Positions 16,711 through 26,676 of a stretch of 64,000 bases of DNA are shown piece by piece (position 1 is the stretch's first letter; each line of letters opens with the position of its first letter). Source of the stretch: Bacteroidales bacterium. GTDB lineage: Bacteria > Bacteroidota > Bacteroidia > Bacteroidales > UBA932. The position numbers were made by a program, and so were the translations under genes. Below the pieces are notes generated by a model. The model saw only the letters and a program-made list of their open reading frames with translations, had not been told where the DNA came from and did no database searches. Location of the stretch: assembly GCA_015060325.1 (NCBI GenBank), contig SUYQ01000006.1:41454-105453 (forward strand), read 5' to 3'.

Positions 16711-18402
16711 ATGAAACTTAGAAATATCATAGCTTCGTTTCTGGCTGTTGTTGCAATAGCTGTCGGCTGTACAGAGGAGCTTACAGGCAATCTCAGCTCG
16801 ATTCAGCTTGATCAGTCAACGATTATGCTCCCTGAAGAGGGTGGATCAGCGACTATCACAGTCACTGCTACTTCAGACTGGAAAGTTGATGCAGCTACAG
16901 TACCTGCTGAGGTTACAATCACTCCTATGGAGGGCAAGGCCGGCGAGACAAAAATGACAATTTCGACTGTAGGATCTGTCAATGATATCAATGCTGACAT
17001 CGTTATCCTTGTGGGTGCGCAGAAGCAGTTCATCAAGTTCTATCAGCCAGGTGATCCTTCTATGAAGCCTCAGTTTGATGAGTTTACTGCAGGTGACTAC
17101 TGGATTATGTGTCAGGAAGATGGTGAGTGGTTCGCGCTCAAGAGCACAGGCTGTACAATAGATGACAGCGGTTCTTACAACTACCTTTATAGCGTTCCTG
17201 CTGTTGTTGCAGAGGATGGATCTCTTTCAAGTACCGCATCTAATGTGTTTACTTTTGAGGCAGTTGAAGGCGGCTTCATCATCAAGGATCCTGCTGGTGG
17301 ATACCTCTATCAGGTAGCAAAGTATAATAACTTCTACCTTACATCTGACAAGGCTCAGGCATCAGTATGGGCAGTAAACCAGATTTCTGCTGATGAGTTC
17401 ATGCTCGAGATTTCTGATCTCAGCAAGTGGATGCAGTACAGCACGTCATATGATTCAGCAGGAGCATATGCTAATGCTCAGGAAGGTGCTACTCTTCCTA
17501 AACTGGTGAAGGCAGAGGCTCCGGCTGAGGATCCTTTCGTTATTGAACAGACAGAATTCGAACTTCCTCTTGAGGCAGGTGAACTCCTGATTCCTGTGAT
17601 CTACAATGGTTCAGACATTCATGTTGCTGAACTTCCGACATGGTTGACTTTCTATGGATACCATGATGGTAACATTAAGTTCACTTATGAGGCAAATGAA
17701 GGTGGAAACCGTGTTGCTAACGTTCTCCTTACCACTTGTATGGAGGATGGACGTGAGGCTCAGGTTGAGCTGGTCTTCACTCAGGAAGGTGCCATCATCG
17801 AGACTACGGCTGACAAGATCAACGCAGCTGAGGACGGTGCGACACTTTACAGAATCACAGGTTGCGTGAAGTCTATCGCAAGCGACAAGTATGGCAACCT
17901 CTATATCAGCGATTATACCGGTGAGGTTTACGTATACGGTACATACGATGCTGAGGGCAACAGATTCGATGCATTCACAACTCCGATCAACGAGGGTGAC
18001 ATCGTAACTGTATGCGGTGTGAAGACTTCATACAACGGCGCTCCTCAGATGAAGAATGTTGTTGTAGAGAAGCACATTCCTGTTGCAACCGTGACAGTGG
18101 CAGACTTCCTCGCAGCACCTGAGGCAAGTGATGTTTACTATCGCCTCACAGGTACAATGGCTAACATCGTGATGGACAAGGAAGATCCTACACTCCAGAA
18201 CGTATATGGTAACTTCGACATCGTTGACGAGTCTGGTTCAGTATATGTTTACGGCCTTCTCCAGGGCTGGGGCGGTCCATCAAAGATGTTCCGCGAACTC
18301 AACCTCGCTGAGGGTGACAACATCACAATCGTAGGTACTCGTACAGCTTACAAGGATACTCCACAGGTTGGAAACGCATTCTTCGTATCGAAGGCTGAGT
18401 AA
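16711..18402 (+). CDS. Mosaic surface lipoprotein: BACON, OB-like modules
   Basis: This is a 563-residue lipoprotein with Cys20 after a short hydrophobic leader. Modules in order: a BACON-type Ig-like domain (about 25-115), a ~140-residue module beginning AGDYWIM (125-265) that recurs in the lipoprotein at 31029, a second BACON-like stretch (274-360), then two OB-fold-like modules (361-457 and 458-563) related to those at 33926. The ATG at 16711 is preferred over a TTG at 16699 because it gives a clean lipoprotein signal. It follows the Oar-like receptor closely and is probably its surface partner. No catalytic motif was seen. OB-like folds often bind nucleic acid or sugar; which applies here is unknown. 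Confidence 0.7.
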   Translation: MKLRNIIASFLAVVAIAVGCTEELTGNLSSIQLDQSTIMLPEEGGSATITVTATSDWKVDAATVPAEVTITPMEGKAGETKMTISTVGSVNDINADIVILVGAQKQFIKFYQPGDPSMKPQFDEFTAGDYWIMCQEDGEWFALKSTGCTIDDSGSYNYLYSVPAVVAEDGSLSSTASNVFTFEAVEGGFIIKDPAGGYLYQVAKYNNFYLTSDKAQASVWAVNQISADEFMLEISDLSKWMQYSTSYDSAGAYANAQEGATLPKLVKAEAPAEDPFVIEQTEFELPLEAGELLIPVIYNGSDIHVAELPTWLTFYGYHDGNIKFTYEANEGGNRVANVLLTTCMEDGREAQVELVFTQEGAIIETTADKINAAEDGATLYRITGCVKSIASDKYGNLYISDYTGEVYVYGTYDAEGNRFDAFTTPINEGDIVTVCGVKTSYNGAPQMKNVVVEKHIPVATVTVADFLAAPEASDVYYRLTGTMANIVMDKEDPTLQNVYGNFDIVDESGSVYVYGLLQGWGGPSKMFRELNLAEGDNITIVGTRTAYKDTPQVGNAFFVSKAE

Positions 18403-18433
18403 TTGATACTCTTTCCCGAAAGGGAATATCTAT

Positions 18434-18471
18434 AAAAGCGGATGATTCGGACAGAATCGTCCGCTTTTTTT
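18434..18471 (+). terminator. Intrinsic terminator after the mosaic lipoprotein
   Basis: AAAAGCGGATGATTC (18434-18448) pairs with GAATCGTCCGCTTTT (18454-18468) with one G-U pair, followed by further T residues. It separates the receptor/lipoprotein pair from the next operon. Confidence 0.85.
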
Positions 18472-18473
18472 GC

Positions 18474-18481
18474 TATTTTTG
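18474..18481 (+). promoter_or_regulatory. -7 box of the nine-gene SusCD operon
   Basis: TATTTTTG matches TAnnTTTG and lies 31 bases before the first start codon of the operon, directly after a terminator. No clear -33 TTG was found at the expected distance. Confidence 0.45.
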
Positions 18482-18512
18482 TAAATAATAAACGAAACGA
18501 CCTATAAGAATT

Positions 18513-19700
18513 ATGAAAAGGCTTCAGAAGTATCTTACGGCTGTCCCGGCTTTGATTGTGGCTACGTGCTGTTTCTCATGCCAGAAACCGGATTCTGCGC
18601 TTCCTCACGATCCGCAGATACCTGATAAGGGGTTTGTGGAGGATGTTCCGGACACGGTGATGTTCACCAATGCTGAGTTCATCTATAATGGTGATGACAT
18701 TGGAGAGGCCAGCTCGGACGGATGGATCATCAAGTTATATACGGATATGGAGATAGACGAGACTGGAGCTCCTGTCGGTCCGGGTGTTGTCACCCAGCTT
18801 CTGCTGAATGCTGACTATGATGACGCGCAGAGTGGCTCTGCCGAGTTCCTGCTGGGGAAATATACAGAAATGTTCAATTCCGGCGATTTTTCGCCGGGAA
18901 CATTTGTAAGCGGATACATGACGACAATAAATCTTCCGGGACAGCAGCTGGAACTTGCTGACGCTACATTCTATGCTGAGGTCAAGGACGGGTCGACGGA
19001 AATGGAATATGACCTTATTGATGAAGGAGTCGTCTTGATAACGGAAGATGGTGAAAGCGGTCTTTATAGTATAGAAGGTATACTTGTAGGCAAGAAATAT
19101 ACTAAGAGGTATTTCAAATGGGCTGGGGCGGTCGAGCCGAAGAATAATGTGCCGGAAGAAGTTCCTAACAGTACCCTTAAGCACGATCTTACCGGTCTTG
19201 CCTTTGCTCAGGCCCAGCTCCAGGATAAGGGAGACAGTTTCTATCTCATGGACCAGTCATATCGTTGTCTGCTCTTGTATCTGGCTGATGATGGTGTGGA
19301 TATGTCATCATACCGCCCTGCAGGAAACGGTCATGTCCTGAGATTGGAGTTCCTGGTTCCATGGGAGACGGATATAGTGAATGATGGTATTCCTGAGGGA
19401 ACATATACGATGGCACCGAGAAATCCTGATACATCGATGGATAAGGATAAGATTGTTCCTGGAGCAGCCATAACAGGCCTGCCTGATGAGTTTGCTGCGT
19501 GGAGGGTCTCGGGATCATGGTATTATGAACTCAAGGACGGGGTGTGGACTCAGAATTATGCCCGCATCAACGAAGGAACCATAACTGTTGTCAGAGGGGA
19601 GGACGGAAGCCAGACCGTCTCATACGATCTTCTTGACTGTCAGGGAGTTCCTAAGAAGATAACTGGGTCGACTGAATTGGATGAACTTTCAATCTGGTAA
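18513..19700 (+). CDS. Two-module lipoprotein, function unknown
   Basis: I do not recognise a named family. The 395-residue product has a lipoprotein signal (Cys23, SCQKPD) and a Pro/Asp-rich linker, then two similar halves. Each half has a strand-rich region followed by a segment in which the protein refers to a W-Y pair or FYAEVKDG, then an EGVV/EGTI strand and a YDL(I/L)D turn (compare about residues 145-195 with 330-385). This pattern of repeated beta-modules is common in Bacteroidales surface lipoproteins. It is the first gene of an operon ending in SusC, SusD and others (gap to next gene 6 bases), so a role in surface capture for that transporter is an inference. Confidence 0.6.
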   Translation: MKRLQKYLTAVPALIVATCCFSCQKPDSALPHDPQIPDKGFVEDVPDTVMFTNAEFIYNGDDIGEASSDGWIIKLYTDMEIDETGAPVGPGVVTQLLLNADYDDAQSGSAEFLLGKYTEMFNSGDFSPGTFVSGYMTTINLPGQQLELADATFYAEVKDGSTEMEYDLIDEGVVLITEDGESGLYSIEGILVGKKYTKRYFKWAGAVEPKNNVPEEVPNSTLKHDLTGLAFAQAQLQDKGDSFYLMDQSYRCLLLYLADDGVDMSSYRPAGNGHVLRLEFLVPWETDIVNDGIPEGTYTMAPRNPDTSMDKDKIVPGAAITGLPDEFAAWRVSGSWYYELKDGVWTQNYARINEGTITVVRGEDGSQTVSYDLLDCQGVPKKITGSTELDELSIW

Positions 19701-19706
19701 TCGAAT

Positions 19707-20954
19707 ATGAAAAAGAATCTCACCATATTGACAGTATTGGCCGCGATGTCGGTCTTGTTCTCATGTGAAAAAACGCCTCTGGATCCGGATGATCAGCAGG
19801 TGCCTGATACGGAACTGAAAGAAAATGAATATATCCTTGACGGTGATAAATATTCTTTTGAAAGCGTGGCTGCAAGCAACTTCGGCGAGTACATCTGCAT
19901 TGCTGCGTGTCCGGATGAGGGCGTGGAGTCTTTCGATGCAATATTCGAGCAGGACGAGTATTTCTATGTGGCGATATCTCCGCTTTTGAACGGAAAGGAA
20001 TTCGATCTGATGACCGAGGAGAATCTGTATACGGTCATCAGTACACTCTCAGGTGCGGAACTCGAATCGGTGACTCCTTCCACGCTGGATGATATCCAGG
20101 AAGGCCTGTGTACCTTTACATGTACAGAAGGAGTTGTGTCAGTCGAGATATCTTTGACTCTATGGGACGGCCAGACCTTCTCTGCAATACTCGAGGCTGA
20201 AGAGCCTGGAATAGTAGTCAATGAAAACATCTTCGCCCTGGACGGCAACAATAAGCCGGTACGTACGGCTTTCCGTCTCCTTGAGGATGGTATGACAGCT
20301 CTCTACCTTACCCCAGCCGGAATTGAGTTCTCTGCTGATCTGGAAGTAGCGACATATTATGCTTATATTGTCCTTGATGATGAATCGTGTCATGGAAAGA
20401 CTCTTGATGTCAGCGATGTTATTGCTGTAGGCTATGTGGATAATATCAATGGGCTGGTGGTCGATTCCAATGAAGTTCCGACAACAGGTACTTTGAATGT
20501 GCTGAGCGATCCTGAGAATCCTGCTCACTATGTGGTTTCAGCCGATCTTGATTTTTCCGGAACTACCTTGAAACTGAGATTTGACGGCAGGACGATCGAT
20601 GCAAATCTGGTTGAAGTTATCGGTAATGAGATCATTTATGACGATAAAACATATGCAATTCAAGGGGTTTCGCTTGACATGCCTGCCGGGGACTCTGTAT
20701 GTAAGGTGATGCTCCAGTCCGTAAAAGGGGAACTTACCATCACGCTTCCTGTAGATTTTCTCGATGGAAATGCCCACGGATTCTCTCAGAGCCCTGACTT
20801 GTATATAGAGTTTGACGGCAACGTCTTCAGCAAGGCGAATGGCTACAGCGGAACAGTAACAGTTGGAGTCGAGGGTGATGTGATGCATATTGATGTAACC
20901 AATTATGATAATCTGAAAATAACCTATAACGGAAGCTATGAAAAAGTTCAGTAA
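19707..20954 (+). CDS. Three-module lipoprotein, function unknown
   Basis: The 415-residue product has a lipoprotein signal (Cys20) and three tandem beta-rich modules. They start at about residues 40, 170 and 305 with related openings: YILDGDKYSFESVAA, IFALDGNNKPVRTAF and IIYDDKTYAIQGVSL. The next gene encodes a single module of the same type. No enzyme motif is visible. The gene overlaps the following one by 17 bases, so the two are translationally coupled. Its position at the front of a SusC/SusD operon suggests a cell-surface ligand-binding or assembly role, which is inference. Confidence 0.6.
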   Translation: MKKNLTILTVLAAMSVLFSCEKTPLDPDDQQVPDTELKENEYILDGDKYSFESVAASNFGEYICIAACPDEGVESFDAIFEQDEYFYVAISPLLNGKEFDLMTEENLYTVISTLSGAELESVTPSTLDDIQEGLCTFTCTEGVVSVEISLTLWDGQTFSAILEAEEPGIVVNENIFALDGNNKPVRTAFRLLEDGMTALYLTPAGIEFSADLEVATYYAYIVLDDESCHGKTLDVSDVIAVGYVDNINGLVVDSNEVPTTGTLNVLSDPENPAHYVVSADLDFSGTTLKLRFDGRTIDANLVEVIGNEIIYDDKTYAIQGVSLDMPAGDSVCKVMLQSVKGELTITLPVDFLDGNAHGFSQSPDLYIEFDGNVFSKANGYSGTVTVGVEGDVMHIDVTNYDNLKITYNGSYEKVQ

Positions 20955-21420
20955 TGTGTTGATGGCCGTTGCCATTGCCATGGCGGCATTGTCGGGCTGT
21001 GAAAAGCCCCAGGACCAGGATCCTCCTCAGCAGGATGAACCTCAGGCTGAGGCTCCGATATGTACATACATATATGACGATGAGGAATATCCTGTCTATT
21101 CTGTTTCATCAGCAGACAGCGGGTCTCAGATAGCTGTGAAGATTTCTCCGATAAAGGAACCTTATGATCAGACTACATACGCGGTAATAGGAATAAACTC
21201 TTCTCTTGAAGGAGAATATATAGATGTCGAAAGAGCTTGGAGCAATGATGATTATTACTTTATATATGAGACCCCGACCATGTACTATTCCCAGTATAGG
21301 AGTCTCCAGTCGGGAACGATAATGATCAGGCGTGTTCCAGGTGAAGACCAATATGAGGTCTTTGCAGATGTAGTGCTTCCGGACGGTAAGAATTTTAAGT
21401 TCGAATGTGATAAATTGTGA
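20938..21420 (+). CDS. Single-module lipoprotein related to its upstream neighbour
   Basis: This 160-residue lipoprotein (Cys21) has a Gln/Pro-rich linker and one beta-module opening with YIYDDEEYPVYSVSSADSG, the same pattern as the modules of the preceding protein. It looks like a duplication of one module of that protein. The start overlaps the end of the upstream gene by 17 bases and the stop lies 2 bases before the ATG of SusC, so expression is coupled to both. Function unknown. Confidence 0.6.
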   Translation: MKKFSNVLMAVAIAMAALSGCEKPQDQDPPQQDEPQAEAPICTYIYDDEEYPVYSVSSADSGSQIAVKISPIKEPYDQTTYAVIGINSSLEGEYIDVERAWSNDDYYFIYETPTMYYSQYRSLQSGTIMIRRVPGEDQYEVFADVVLPDGKNFKFECDKL

Positions 21421-21422
21421 CG

Positions 21423-24400
21423 ATGAGGTCGTTTTGTTCAGTAATATTCCTTTTCCTGTCTTCCTTTTTTGCTGCTTTTGCGCAAGATGGCACCGTTGTG
21501 CTGAAAGGAAAGGTCATGGATTCGGTTGACGGATATTCGCTCATCGGTGTCGGTGTGACTGTCGAGGGCAGGAGCGGTGGCACCATAACGGATGTAGACG
21601 GATATTATGAGTTGAAGATTCCTAAGCAGCAGTGCGATGTGGTCTTCTCTTATCTTGGCTATGACGACAAGGTAATCAGATATACTCTCAAGAACGAGTC
21701 TTCGTTCTCAAAGGTCATCATGCATATGAATGCTACCCAGCTTGATGATGTCGTGGTGACAGGTGTCTACGAGAGAAAGAAGGAAAGTTTTACAGGAGCA
21801 TCGGCCACATTCAAGTCAGATCAGCTGAAATCTGTCGGTACGACCAATGTTCTTCAGAGCTTGAGCACCCTGGATCCTTCATTCAAGATGATGGAAAGCA
21901 GTCAGTTCGGTTCCAATCCTAACGTGATGCCTGAAATCGAGATCCGAGGAAAGACCAGCGTCGTGGGACTCAAGGAGGAGTATGGCACCGATCCGAACCA
22001 GCCGCTGTTCATTCTCGACGGGTTCGAGACCTCGATCGAGACCATCATGAACCTCAATATGAACCGTGTGGCCTCAGTCACCATTCTTAAGGATGCTGCT
22101 TCAACCGCTATCTATGGCTCCAAGGCTTCGAACGGAGTTGTCGTGATCGAGACAAAGGCACCTGCCCGTGGCCGTCTTCAGTTGTCATATAAGGGCGATT
22201 TCGGACTTTCGCTGGCGGACCTGAGTGACTACAACCTCATGAACGCCCGTGAGAAGCTCGAATTCGAGACCCTGGCGGGAGTATATAAGGATAATTCAGG
22301 GGATCCGTTTGCCCAGCTGCGTCTGGACGACCTGCGCAATCAGCGTCTTCTTGAAATTGAAAGAGGTGTGGATACCTACTGGCTTAGCGAACCCGTACGC
22401 GCCGGTTTCACTCACAAGCATAACATCTATGCGGAAGGAGGCGAGGATAAGATCAGGTACGGAGTCGGACTGAGTGTCGGCAATACGAACGGTGTGATGA
22501 AGGGATCCGACAGACAGACTCTTGAAGGCAATGTCGACCTTATCTACAGAACGGGCAAGTTTCAGTTCAGCAACAAGCTTTCCATCAACTGGCTTGACGT
22601 ATCCAATCCTACTGTTTCATTTGCCGAATACGCTTATGCAAACCCTTATTATAGAAAGTATAATGCAGATGGCGGCATAGACAAATACCTCTACTATCCG
22701 GCTGACGGGGTTGATGACTATCCGGTGTCAAACCCTCTTTGGAATGCCCACCTGAACAACTGGGACAAGGCATCGGGATTTGGATTTACCAATAATTTCA
22801 TCTTCGAATGGTTCGTTACAAAGGAACTTCGTCTGAGGGCGAAGTTCGGTCTGACCAAGCAGGACGACGACGAACAGGCCCGTCTGTCGCCGCAGCACAC
22901 TCAGTTTGACGATATGGGCGAGACAGAAAAAGGTCTGTATACCCATACTCAGATCAAGGAACTTATCTATGAGGGAGATCTTGCAGTGACATTCGGAAAG
23001 CTCATCGCCGAGAAACATATGCTGAATGCTGTAGGCGGATTCAACTTCAGCAATAGCCGCCGCCAGATCTATGGATATTCGGCTACCGGCTTTACAGATG
23101 ACCAGTTCGATGCACCTTCCTTTGCAAACGGCTATCCTGTCGGGGATTCTCCGGACTATAGTGAAAGCCTAAAAAGGGCGGCCAGCTTCTATATCAATGG
23201 AGGTTATGCCTACGATGAGCGATATCTGCTGGACTTCAACTACCGACTCGACGGTGCTTCAATGTTCGGAACAGGCAACAGATTCAGAAACACATGGTCG
23301 GTGGGTACCGGATGGAACATCCATAAGGAACCGTTCATGAAGGACTCCGGTTTCTTTTCGCTGCTGAAGCTTCGCGGATCAGTCGGAAACCCTGGAAATC
23401 AGAACTTTGCAGCCTATCAGGCCTTCTCGACATATAAGTTCAACGGCTGGATGACAAACGTATTCGGCACAGGAGTCATCCTGAATGCTCTGGGCAACAC
23501 TGAACTGTCATGGCAGGAGACCACCAATTATGACATAGGTCTGGACCTCACTTTCTGGGGCGAGCGTGTCAATGCCACGTTTGACTATTATTGGAAGCAT
23601 ACCGATCCGCTGCTGGCGATCATCACTACTCCAGGATCCATGGGTGTGACCAGTGTTGCAATGAATGCCGGCAGCCAGAAAACACGCGGTTGGGAGGCTA
23701 CGCTAAGGATTTCGCCGATATACAGGCCTGCGGAAGGTATAATGTGGAACATAAGCATCAATGCTACAAGTTCCAAATCAGAATATGCTGATATCGGCAA
23801 CTCGTTCAGCGCCTTGAATGAAAGCGGGAAGACCTCGCTGGTCGGTACCACAAGGTATTACGATGGAGGAAGCCCTACAGCGATCTGGGCTGTACGCTCT
23901 GCCGGAATCGACCCGGCTACCGGAAAGGAACTGTTCATAAAGAAGGACGGTACATATTCGTTCACATATGATGTGAATGATGAGGTGGTTGTCGGTGATA
24001 CCCAGCCTAAGGTTGAAGGTCTTCTCGGCACTTCACTTTATTTCAAGGGACTGTCTGTAGGCTGTTATCTGAGATACAGGGTAGGAGGACAGGTGTTCAA
24101 TTCGTCGCTTTTCCAGAAGGTCGAGAACATCGGTACCCAGGAAGTCTATAACAACCAGGACAAGCGTGCCCTCTATGACAGGTGGTCCGAGAATAACAGA
24201 GAGGCATATTTCAAGGGAATATCCCTGGTCCAGAGGACAGAGAAGTCGTCCCGCTTTGTGATGGATGACAACTCTCTGGTGGGCGAATCATTCAACATCG
24301 GTTACGAATTCCCTGACAGGATAGTGCGCAGAATGAGGATGGGTGCGCTGAACATCCAGCTCAATATGACCGATATGTTCAGAGCGACATCCGTACGCGT

Positions 24401-24464
24401 GGAACGCGGTATAGACTATCCGTTTGCCCGGACGGTGACGATGTCTTTAGGTATCACTTTTTAA
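21423..24464 (+). CDS. SusC/RagA-family TonB-dependent receptor
   Basis: This 1013-residue outer-membrane transporter has a signal peptide (1-20, ending AFAQ), a carboxypeptidase-regulatory-like domain (about 25-105), a plug beginning VVVTGVYERKKESFTGA, the SusC signature AIYGSKASNGVVVIETK near the end of the plug, and a barrel. The start is taken at ATG 21423; an in-frame GTG at 21417 overlaps the previous stop. With the SusD-like lipoprotein 12 bases downstream it forms the lid-and-barrel import complex. The other operon members contain no glycosidase, so the imported ligand may be a peptide, a metal complex or a glycan processed elsewhere. Confidence 0.93.
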   Translation: MRSFCSVIFLFLSSFFAAFAQDGTVVLKGKVMDSVDGYSLIGVGVTVEGRSGGTITDVDGYYELKIPKQQCDVVFSYLGYDDKVIRYTLKNESSFSKVIMHMNATQLDDVVVTGVYERKKESFTGASATFKSDQLKSVGTTNVLQSLSTLDPSFKMMESSQFGSNPNVMPEIEIRGKTSVVGLKEEYGTDPNQPLFILDGFETSIETIMNLNMNRVASVTILKDAASTAIYGSKASNGVVVIETKAPARGRLQLSYKGDFGLSLADLSDYNLMNAREKLEFETLAGVYKDNSGDPFAQLRLDDLRNQRLLEIERGVDTYWLSEPVRAGFTHKHNIYAEGGEDKIRYGVGLSVGNTNGVMKGSDRQTLEGNVDLIYRTGKFQFSNKLSINWLDVSNPTVSFAEYAYANPYYRKYNADGGIDKYLYYPADGVDDYPVSNPLWNAHLNNWDKASGFGFTNNFIFEWFVTKELRLRAKFGLTKQDDDEQARLSPQHTQFDDMGETEKGLYTHTQIKELIYEGDLAVTFGKLIAEKHMLNAVGGFNFSNSRRQIYGYSATGFTDDQFDAPSFANGYPVGDSPDYSESLKRAASFYINGGYAYDERYLLDFNYRLDGASMFGTGNRFRNTWSVGTGWNIHKEPFMKDSGFFSLLKLRGSVGNPGNQNFAAYQAFSTYKFNGWMTNVFGTGVILNALGNTELSWQETTNYDIGLDLTFWGERVNATFDYYWKHTDPLLAIITTPGSMGVTSVAMNAGSQKTRGWEATLRISPIYRPAEGIMWNISINATSSKSEYADIGNSFSALNESGKTSLVGTTRYYDGGSPTAIWAVRSAGIDPATGKELFIKKDGTYSFTYDVNDEVVVGDTQPKVEGLLGTSLYFKGLSVGCYLRYRVGGQVFNSSLFQKVENIGTQEVYNNQDKRALYDRWSENNREAYFKGISLVQRTEKSSRFVMDDNSLVGESFNIGYEFPDRIVRRMRMGALNIQLNMTDMFRATSVRVERGIDYPFARTVTMSLGITF

Positions 24465-24476
24465 GCAGGAGGAAGG

Positions 24477-25922
24477 ATGAGAAAGATATATGCATTTATA
24501 ACAATGGTGTCGTTGGCGGTCCTGACCTCGTGTGATGCGTGGCTGGATGTGAAGCCATATGACAAGATGGCTCAGGACGAACTGCTGTCCTCGGAGGCCG
24601 GATATATGAAGCTTCTTAACGGAATCTATATCGAACTCAACAGGGACATGCTCTATGGAGGAGCAATGTCTGTGGAGATGATAGAGATCATGGGAGGTGC
24701 CTATGTGATAGGAACGGATAATTCTGTCTGGGGCAACTATGCTGATCTTGCCGAATATGAATACGGTACCGATTATTGGCGGGCAAGGCTCAATGAGACC
24801 TGGAACAAGGCCTATTCGTTGATCCTGAACTGCAATCTTCTTCTGGAAAACCTCGAGACGACAGATGTCCGGTTTACAGGAGACAATTACAAGATCATCA
24901 AAGGTGAGGCGCTGGCCCTGAGGGCGATGCTCCATTTCGATATGCTCCGTCTCTTCGGACCTGTGTATTCGCGCAATCCTGAAATGCTCTCCATTCCATA
25001 CTACAAGAAGTATTCTGTTGTGCCGAATGAGCGGCTTGCAGCGTCGGAAGTTGCAGCGGAGATAACGCGCGATCTGCATGAGGCACGCATCCTTCTGGCA
25101 AACGATCCTGTCAGGACTTCCGGCACGATGACGTCAGCTCCTTCAGATGGATCGTCTGCATTCATGTACTATAGGAACCTTCGTCTTAACTACTATGCCG
25201 TCACTGCCCTTCTGGCACGTTCAGCGCTGTATTTCGGCGACAATGATGCGGCATATAAGTATTCGACAGAGGTGATAGACGCGGCTCAGGAGGTGTTCCC
25301 TTTTGTTGACAGGAACCTTGTCAGCGGCTCTCCTGAAGATCCAGACCGTATTTTCTCTTCTGAGGTGATCTTCGCATTGACTCATTCTCAGAGGAATACG
25401 GTATTCAAGGGGTATTTCGACCCGAGCCGTATCCCGAACTATGTGTTCAGGATGGACAATGACCTGATGAGCAATGTGATATACGGCGGGGGAGCAGTTA
25501 CCGGAGGAAGTCAGGATGACTATCGCTATCGTGTCAACTGGGTGGCTACAGGAGCCAACAGATACTTCTACAAATATTCCGACATGGTTGACTCCGGAAG
25601 CATCACCAACACGATGATCCCTATGATCAGGCTTGGCGAAATGTATCTGATTGCAGCGGAAAGCCGTTCTGCCGATCTTGAAGCCGGCGTCTCTTATGTC
25701 AACAGGCTTCGTGAGGCAAGAGGAGTCTCAAAGCTCCCGACCCTTACCCGCAAGACGCTGCAATATGAATATATAAGGGAACTTTACGGAGAAGGACAGC
25801 TGTTCTTCATGTACAAGAGAATGTTCTCACCGGTGATAGTCTCGTCGTCAGACAGCAGGAACCCGCAGCCATCGGATGCCATCTTCGTTGTGCCGCTTCC
25901 GTCATCAGAAACAGACAATTGA
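24477..25922 (+). CDS. SusD/RagB-family surface lipoprotein
   Basis: This 481-residue lipoprotein (Cys19) opens with the family pattern CDAWLDVKPYDKMAQDELLSSEAGYMKLLNGIY and contains the TPR-like helical repeats of SusD, including the GEALALRAMLHFDMLRLFGP segment. It forms the hinged lid over the SusC barrel and binds the ligand on the cell surface. The C-terminus (about 380-450) has the usual RLGEMYLIAAE and VNRLREARG motifs. It is co-transcribed with susC and with the DUF4843 gene, which starts 1 base after its stop. Confidence 0.93.
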   Translation: MRKIYAFITMVSLAVLTSCDAWLDVKPYDKMAQDELLSSEAGYMKLLNGIYIELNRDMLYGGAMSVEMIEIMGGAYVIGTDNSVWGNYADLAEYEYGTDYWRARLNETWNKAYSLILNCNLLLENLETTDVRFTGDNYKIIKGEALALRAMLHFDMLRLFGPVYSRNPEMLSIPYYKKYSVVPNERLAASEVAAEITRDLHEARILLANDPVRTSGTMTSAPSDGSSAFMYYRNLRLNYYAVTALLARSALYFGDNDAAYKYSTEVIDAAQEVFPFVDRNLVSGSPEDPDRIFSSEVIFALTHSQRNTVFKGYFDPSRIPNYVFRMDNDLMSNVIYGGGAVTGGSQDDYRYRVNWVATGANRYFYKYSDMVDSGSITNTMIPMIRLGEMYLIAAESRSADLEAGVSYVNRLREARGVSKLPTLTRKTLQYEYIRELYGEGQLFFMYKRMFSPVIVSSSDSRNPQPSDAIFVVPLPSSETDN

Positions 25923-25923
25923 T

Positions 25924-26676
25924 ATGAAACAGTATATAATAGGAATATTTGCCGGTCTGTTGGTGCTGGCTTCATGTCAGGAACGCAATCCTGACCTGTT
26001 CATGGACATCTCCGGAGTGTATTTCAACAATACCTCCGGCGGATTGACAGTCATCGACAGCGTCGACGTCACCTTTGTGTATGAGGCGGAAGACGTGGTG
26101 GAGGTGCCTGTGCGGGTGCAGCTGCTGGGAAGGACTGCCGGAGAGGACCGCCCGTTCGCAGTCACGGTCCGGTCTGATAACGCTCAGGAGGGTGTGGATT
26201 ATGAGCTCCCTCAGCAGGCAGTGCTGCCTGCCGGTCAGGCTTCTGTCGACTATATTGTCAGGCTGAATCGGACACCGGAGTTGAAGAATGAGAAGAAGAT
26301 GCTGCATCTGCAGATCCATGCAAATGAGCATTTTGATCTTCCGGTCAATGAAGTCGTTCAGGTGAGCGACACCGTGTCCGTACTGGATTACCGCATATAT
26401 TTCTCTGACATGTTCACAAAGGCTCCGTCAGCATGGGATACCAATCTGCTTGGTGAGTTCACCCAGCAGAAGTTCGAACTTATCTGCAAGGTCCTTGATG
26501 TCGACCCGGGTGATTTCAACGATCCTGTACTGATGACGCTTGCCCGCCAGCTGTACGTATGCACGGAAATGTCGGCTTATGTTCAGGGTGAGGTTGAGAA
26601 GAAGGCGGCAGGAGAGGCTTATGATGAGGATGCGTTTGATCCTCAGACCGGAGAACCATTGAAGTTTACGAAATGA
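25924..26676 (+). CDS. DUF4843-domain lipoprotein
   Basis: This 250-residue lipoprotein (Cys18) has the DUF4843 pattern: an early VYFNN strand, a region with EVPVRVQLLG and AVTVRSDNAQEGVDYELP, and a DYRIYFSDMFTKAPSAWD segment near residue 155. The family almost always lies directly behind SusC/SusD genes and is thought to be part of the surface complex; no activity is known. The frame opens further upstream inside susD, but the ATG at 25924 gives the lipoprotein signal. It overlaps the next gene by 4 bases. Confidence 0.8.
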   Translation: MKQYIIGIFAGLLVLASCQERNPDLFMDISGVYFNNTSGGLTVIDSVDVTFVYEAEDVVEVPVRVQLLGRTAGEDRPFAVTVRSDNAQEGVDYELPQQAVLPAGQASVDYIVRLNRTPELKNEKKMLHLQIHANEHFDLPVNEVVQVSDTVSVLDYRIYFSDMFTKAPSAWDTNLLGEFTQQKFELICKVLDVDPGDFNDPVLMTLARQLYVCTEMSAYVQGEVEKKAAGEAYDEDAFDPQTGEPLKFTK